Below, one piece after another: positions 5,106-7,223 of a stretch of 7,223 nt of DNA. Location: contig SXHT01000227.1 in assembly GCA_005773095.1 (NCBI GenBank), forward strand, positions 1-7,223, read 5' to 3'. Numbering within the stretch: the stretch's first letter is position 1; every line of letters begins with the position of its first letter. The translations under genes were made by a program, and so were the position numbers. The stretch is from Planctomycetaceae bacterium. GTDB lineage: Bacteria; Planctomycetota; Planctomycetia; Pirellulales; PALSA-1355. The notes beneath the pieces are model-generated. The model ran no database searches and was not told the origin of the DNA. It saw only the letters and a list, made by a program, of their open reading frames with translations.

Positions 5106-5801
5106 GTGAGGGGGATGCATTTGGAATTGCACCGAACGGATCGTATCGGCTGGCTTCGGGCGGCGGTCTTGGGTGCGAACGACGGCATCGTTTCGACAGC
5201 CAGTCTCGTGGTCGGCGTGGCAGCGGCGAATGCGGCCGGAAGCGATATCCTGGTTGCGGGAGTTGCTGGCTTGGTGGCGGGGGCAATGTCGATGGCGGCC
5301 GGCGAATACGTGTCCGTCAGCTCACAGGCGGACACGGAACGGGCCGATCTCGAACGGGAACGTAAAGAACTCGCCAGGGACGATAAGTTCGAGCACGAGG
5401 AATTGGCCGCAATTTATGTCAAGCGAGGTCTCGACGCGGTGCTCGCCAAACAAGTTGCCGAGCAGTTAATGGCTTTTGATGCGTTAGCCGCTCATGCGCG
5501 CGACGAACTTGGCATCTCGCATATGACGACTGCCCGGCCCGTTCAGGCGGCATTCGCCTCTGCCGGAACCTTCGCTGTCGGTGCGGCGATGCCCTTAGCG
5601 ACCGTACTGGTCACTCCCAGGGCAGCACTGATTCCCGTCGTGATCGCGACCTCAATTTTGTTCCTCGCCGTCCTGGGAGGATTCGGGGCCCACGCGGGTG
5701 GCGCGCCCATTCTAAAGGCAGCACTGCGGGTCACATTTTGGGGTGCGCTGGCGATGGCGCTAACGGCGGGGGTTGGTGCATTGTTCGGAGCGACCGTGTG
5801 A
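5106..5801 (+). CDS. VIT1/CCC1-family iron/manganese transporter
   Basis: This membrane protein of 231 residues (GTG start; 248 if ATG 5055 is used) belongs to the VIT1/CCC1 family, which moves Fe2+ or Mn2+ out of the cytoplasm, in studied members by exchange with protons. Counting from the GTG, TM1 (about 18-43) has the hallmark LRAAVLGANDGIVSTASL with Asp26, and TM2 (48-73) has AGAMSMAAGEYVSVSSQAD with the conserved Met and Glu. The loop from about 74 to 140 is charged and Glu-rich, as expected for the cytoplasmic metal-binding helices. Three more helices follow, about 146-169, 174-198 and 206-231. Length and order are complete for the family. It faces the eRF1-like gene convergently with 53 bases between stops. 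Iron versus manganese cannot be decided from sequence. Confidence 0.92.
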   Translation: MRGMHLELHRTDRIGWLRAAVLGANDGIVSTASLVVGVAAANAAGSDILVAGVAGLVAGAMSMAAGEYVSVSSQADTERADLERERKELARDDKFEHEELAAIYVKRGLDAVLAKQVAEQLMAFDALAAHARDELGISHMTTARPVQAAFASAGTFAVGAAMPLATVLVTPRAALIPVVIATSILFLAVLGGFGAHAGGAPILKAALRVTFWGALAMALTAGVGALFGATV

Positions 5802-5854
5802 AGCCCGTTCTGATTTTCCTTCCAAAATCCGCCAATGTTCGCCGACCATTTGAT

Positions 5855-6352
5855 CTACTTCTTGGCTCTCATTGCGCGTTTTCCCAAGTTAGCGCTGACC
5901 ACCTTCTTCTTCGCCGTCCTTTTCGGGGCAACTGAATTGCTGGTAGGAACTGAGGCGAAATGCTCGCGAACTTTGGCCGCCAGTTGTCGATCCGTCATCT
6001 TGTCGGCCGTTTCCAGTTCCACGGTGACGCCACGCAGCTTCTTGCTCTTGATGCGCTTACTGAACTCGCCCTTGGCTTCACCAGGACCAAGGATCAGAAT
6101 GGACGTGGCTTCACGCATCGCAGCAACGACATCGTCATAGTAGTCTTTGCGGTCGTTTTCGACCTTCCGCTCTTGCCTGTCTTCCGCAATGAAATCGTTG
6201 GGCGTGTACTTGTTTTTCGTGCGTGAGCCGCCTGCGGATCGAACAGATTGTCCAATATCAAATGCGATCTTCTTGATTTCTTCGTCTGCCTTGGTGACCA
6301 GGACCACAATGGCCTGCTTATGGTCAATCCAAACTCCTGCTCTAGTCGCCAT
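5855..6352 (-). CDS. eRF1/Dom34-like 'translational machinery' protein of unknown role
   Basis: A 165-aa cytoplasmic protein. It opens MATRAGVWIDHKQAIVVLV, has a middle stretch GGSRTKNKYTPNDF (41-54) and an Asp/Lys-rich helix leading to YYDDV (71-75). Then come ILILGPGEAKGEFSKRI (85-101), VTVELETADKMTDRQLAAKV (109-128), and a basic Lys/Arg tail (144-165). The VWID.., GPGEAK and TDRQLAAKVREHF elements are those of a family resembling the third domain of eRF1/Dom34, often annotated as translational machinery or host-attachment proteins. Those annotations rest on fold, and the true job is unknown. The start at ATG 6352 has AAAGG 8 bases upstream; a TTG at 6391 is less likely. It follows the Mg2+ ATPase gene on the same strand by 88 bases, possibly one transcript. 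Confidence 0.75.
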   Translation of the reverse strand: MATRAGVWIDHKQAIVVLVTKADEEIKKIAFDIGQSVRSAGGSRTKNKYTPNDFIAEDRQERKVENDRKDYYDDVVAAMREATSILILGPGEAKGEFSKRIKSKKLRGVTVELETADKMTDRQLAAKVREHFASVPTSNSVAPKRTAKKKVVSANLGKRAMRAKK

Positions 6353-6419
6353 TGCTTGTGCCTTTCCGCGGTGAATCGGTTGTTTCGTCAAGTTATCGAT
6401 CGAATCGCTTCGTCAGCAC

Positions 6420-6438
6420 GGCCGCGACGGTCGCGGCC
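6420..6438 (-). terminator. GC-rich palindrome right after the Mg2+ ATPase stop
   Basis: ggccgcgac at 6420-6428 and gtcgcggcc at 6430-6438 are exact inverted copies around one base, allowing a 7-bp all-GC stem with a 5-base loop. It begins 2 bases beyond the ATPase stop codon on the minus strand. There is no following T-run, so it may end or stabilise the transcript 3' end, or partly separate the ATPase from the downstream eRF1-like gene. Confidence 0.45.
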
Positions 6439-6440
6439 AA

Positions 6441-7223
6441 TCAAATCCACTTCCACTTCACCAGCCACATTTTGACCACCTGGGTCAGGATAGCATAGCA
6501 CAAGAGCGAGAGCGCCAAGAGCGGCCAGTACAGCGCTGGCAGCACCGTGAAGCCGAGATACTGGCCCAGTGGCGAAAACGGCAAGGCGATGCCGACCGCC
6601 ATGATGGCTGATGACATGACCAGCAGCGGCCACGAGGGACGACTTTGGAGGAATGGAATCTTGTTCGTGCGAATAATGTGGATGATGAGCGTCTGGGTAA
6701 GCAGGCTCTCCACGAACCAACCCGTCTGAAATAGGCTCTCGCTGTGAGCCGCCGCCTCCGGCGTGCTGGTGTTCCAGCAGTCGAAAATGTACAGCATCAT
6801 GAAATACGTGGTGTAGTCGAAGATCGATGAGCAGGGGCCGATAAACACGATGAAGCGAGTGAGCTGCTTCATGTCCCAGGGGCGAGGTTTTTCGACCTGC
6901 TCAAGGTCTACTTCGTCGGTTGGAATCGCGGTTTGGCTTACATCATAAAGCAGGTTGTTCGCGAGGATTTGAATCGGGGCCATGGGCAAAAAGGGGACGA
7001 AGGCGCTCGCCCCCAGGACGCTGAACATATTCCCGAAGTTGCTGCTCGCACCCATCCGCACATATTTAAGGATGTTGGCGAATACCTTGCGCCCTTCAAC
7101 GACTCCCGCTTCGAGGACCAAGAGGGACTTTTCAAGCAAGATCATGTCGGCCGACTCTTTGGCGATATCGACGGCCGTATCGACACTAATCCCGACGTCG
7201 GCAGTTCGCAGCGCCGGCGCATC
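6441..7223 (-). CDS. mgtA: Magnesium-translocating P-type ATPase, MgtA type, C-terminal part
   Basis: The last 260 residues of a P-type (class IIIB) Mg2+ importer, cut by the right window edge. The fragment opens DAPALRTADVGISVDTAVDI, whose Asp closes the GDGxNDAPAL hinge motif. AKESADMILLEKSLLVLEAG follows, leading into the membrane half with GASSNFGNMFSVL and FVPFLPMAPIQILANNLLYDVSQ, characteristic of MgtA/MgtB. Several further hydrophobic segments run to the C-terminus (..VKWKWI). The phosphorylated DKTGT Asp and the nucleotide domain lie outside the window. Family members of about 900 residues bring Mg2+ into the cytoplasm using ATP, usually induced under low Mg2+. MgtA rather than MgtB is by overall resemblance; the two are hard to separate on this part. 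The stop at 6443-6441 is followed by a GC-rich palindrome, then the eRF1-like gene. Confidence 0.93.
   Translation of the reverse strand, partial: DAPALRTADVGISVDTAVDIAKESADMILLEKSLLVLEAGVVEGRKVFANILKYVRMGASSNFGNMFSVLGASAFVPFLPMAPIQILANNLLYDVSQTAIPTDEVDLEQVEKPRPWDMKQLTRFIVFIGPCSSIFDYTTYFMMLYIFDCWNTSTPEAAAHSESLFQTGWFVESLLTQTLIIHIIRTNKIPFLQSRPSWPLLVMSSAIMAVGIALPFSPLGQYLGFTVLPALYWPLLALSLLCYAILTQVVKMWLVKWKWI

Noticed and set aside
1..7223. CRISPR array or other long tandem repeat
   Set aside because: No regularly spaced repeat units were seen on reading the window; only short isolated direct and inverted repeats.

Overview
The window looks like a chromosomal segment of a planctomycete or close relative (moderate confidence, from memory of the families and without a search). 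The grounds are the GC-rich codon use, a tyrosine recombinase type common in that phylum, the small-protein/DUF2924/recombinase cassette, and the type of DDE transposase. All intact genes end in standard stop codons, TGA included, so code 11 applies.

Left part (1-2412) is a mobile or phage-derived cassette. A short PLD-like protein (341-796) overlaps by ATGA a gene whose product joins a P27-type phage small-terminase domain to a full-length tyrosine recombinase. One in-frame TGA at 2143-2145 cuts that recombinase between its HxxR box and its nucleophilic tyrosine. Everything else stays in frame to 2412, so it reads as a recent nonsense mutation, a sequencing error, or less likely readthrough.

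Middle part (2413-4908). About 340 bp without a gene lead into a DDE (rve-type) transposase gene (2753-3907). Its Shine-Dalgarno (SD) sequence and start codon sit inside a long hairpin (2689-2755). On the opposite strand, beyond about 180 bp with nothing recognisable, lies a small operon read leftwards: a 66-aa protein (4908-4708), a DUF2924 protein (4674-4174), and the first ~30 codons of what looks like a broken serine recombinase (4177-4085). The transposase lies where the rest of that recombinase would be expected, so this looks like a damaged mobile cassette.

Right part (4909-7223) holds ordinary cellular genes for metal transport and stress: a VIT1/CCC1-type Fe/Mn transporter (5106-5801, +), then convergently a small eRF1/Dom34-like 'translational machinery' protein (6352-5855, -) and the last 260 residues of an MgtA-type Mg2+ P-type ATPase (7223-6441, -, running off the right edge). 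A tRNA-Asn-like but badly paired stretch (about 4986-5031) sits between the mobile cassette and the transporter and could be an old attachment-site scar.
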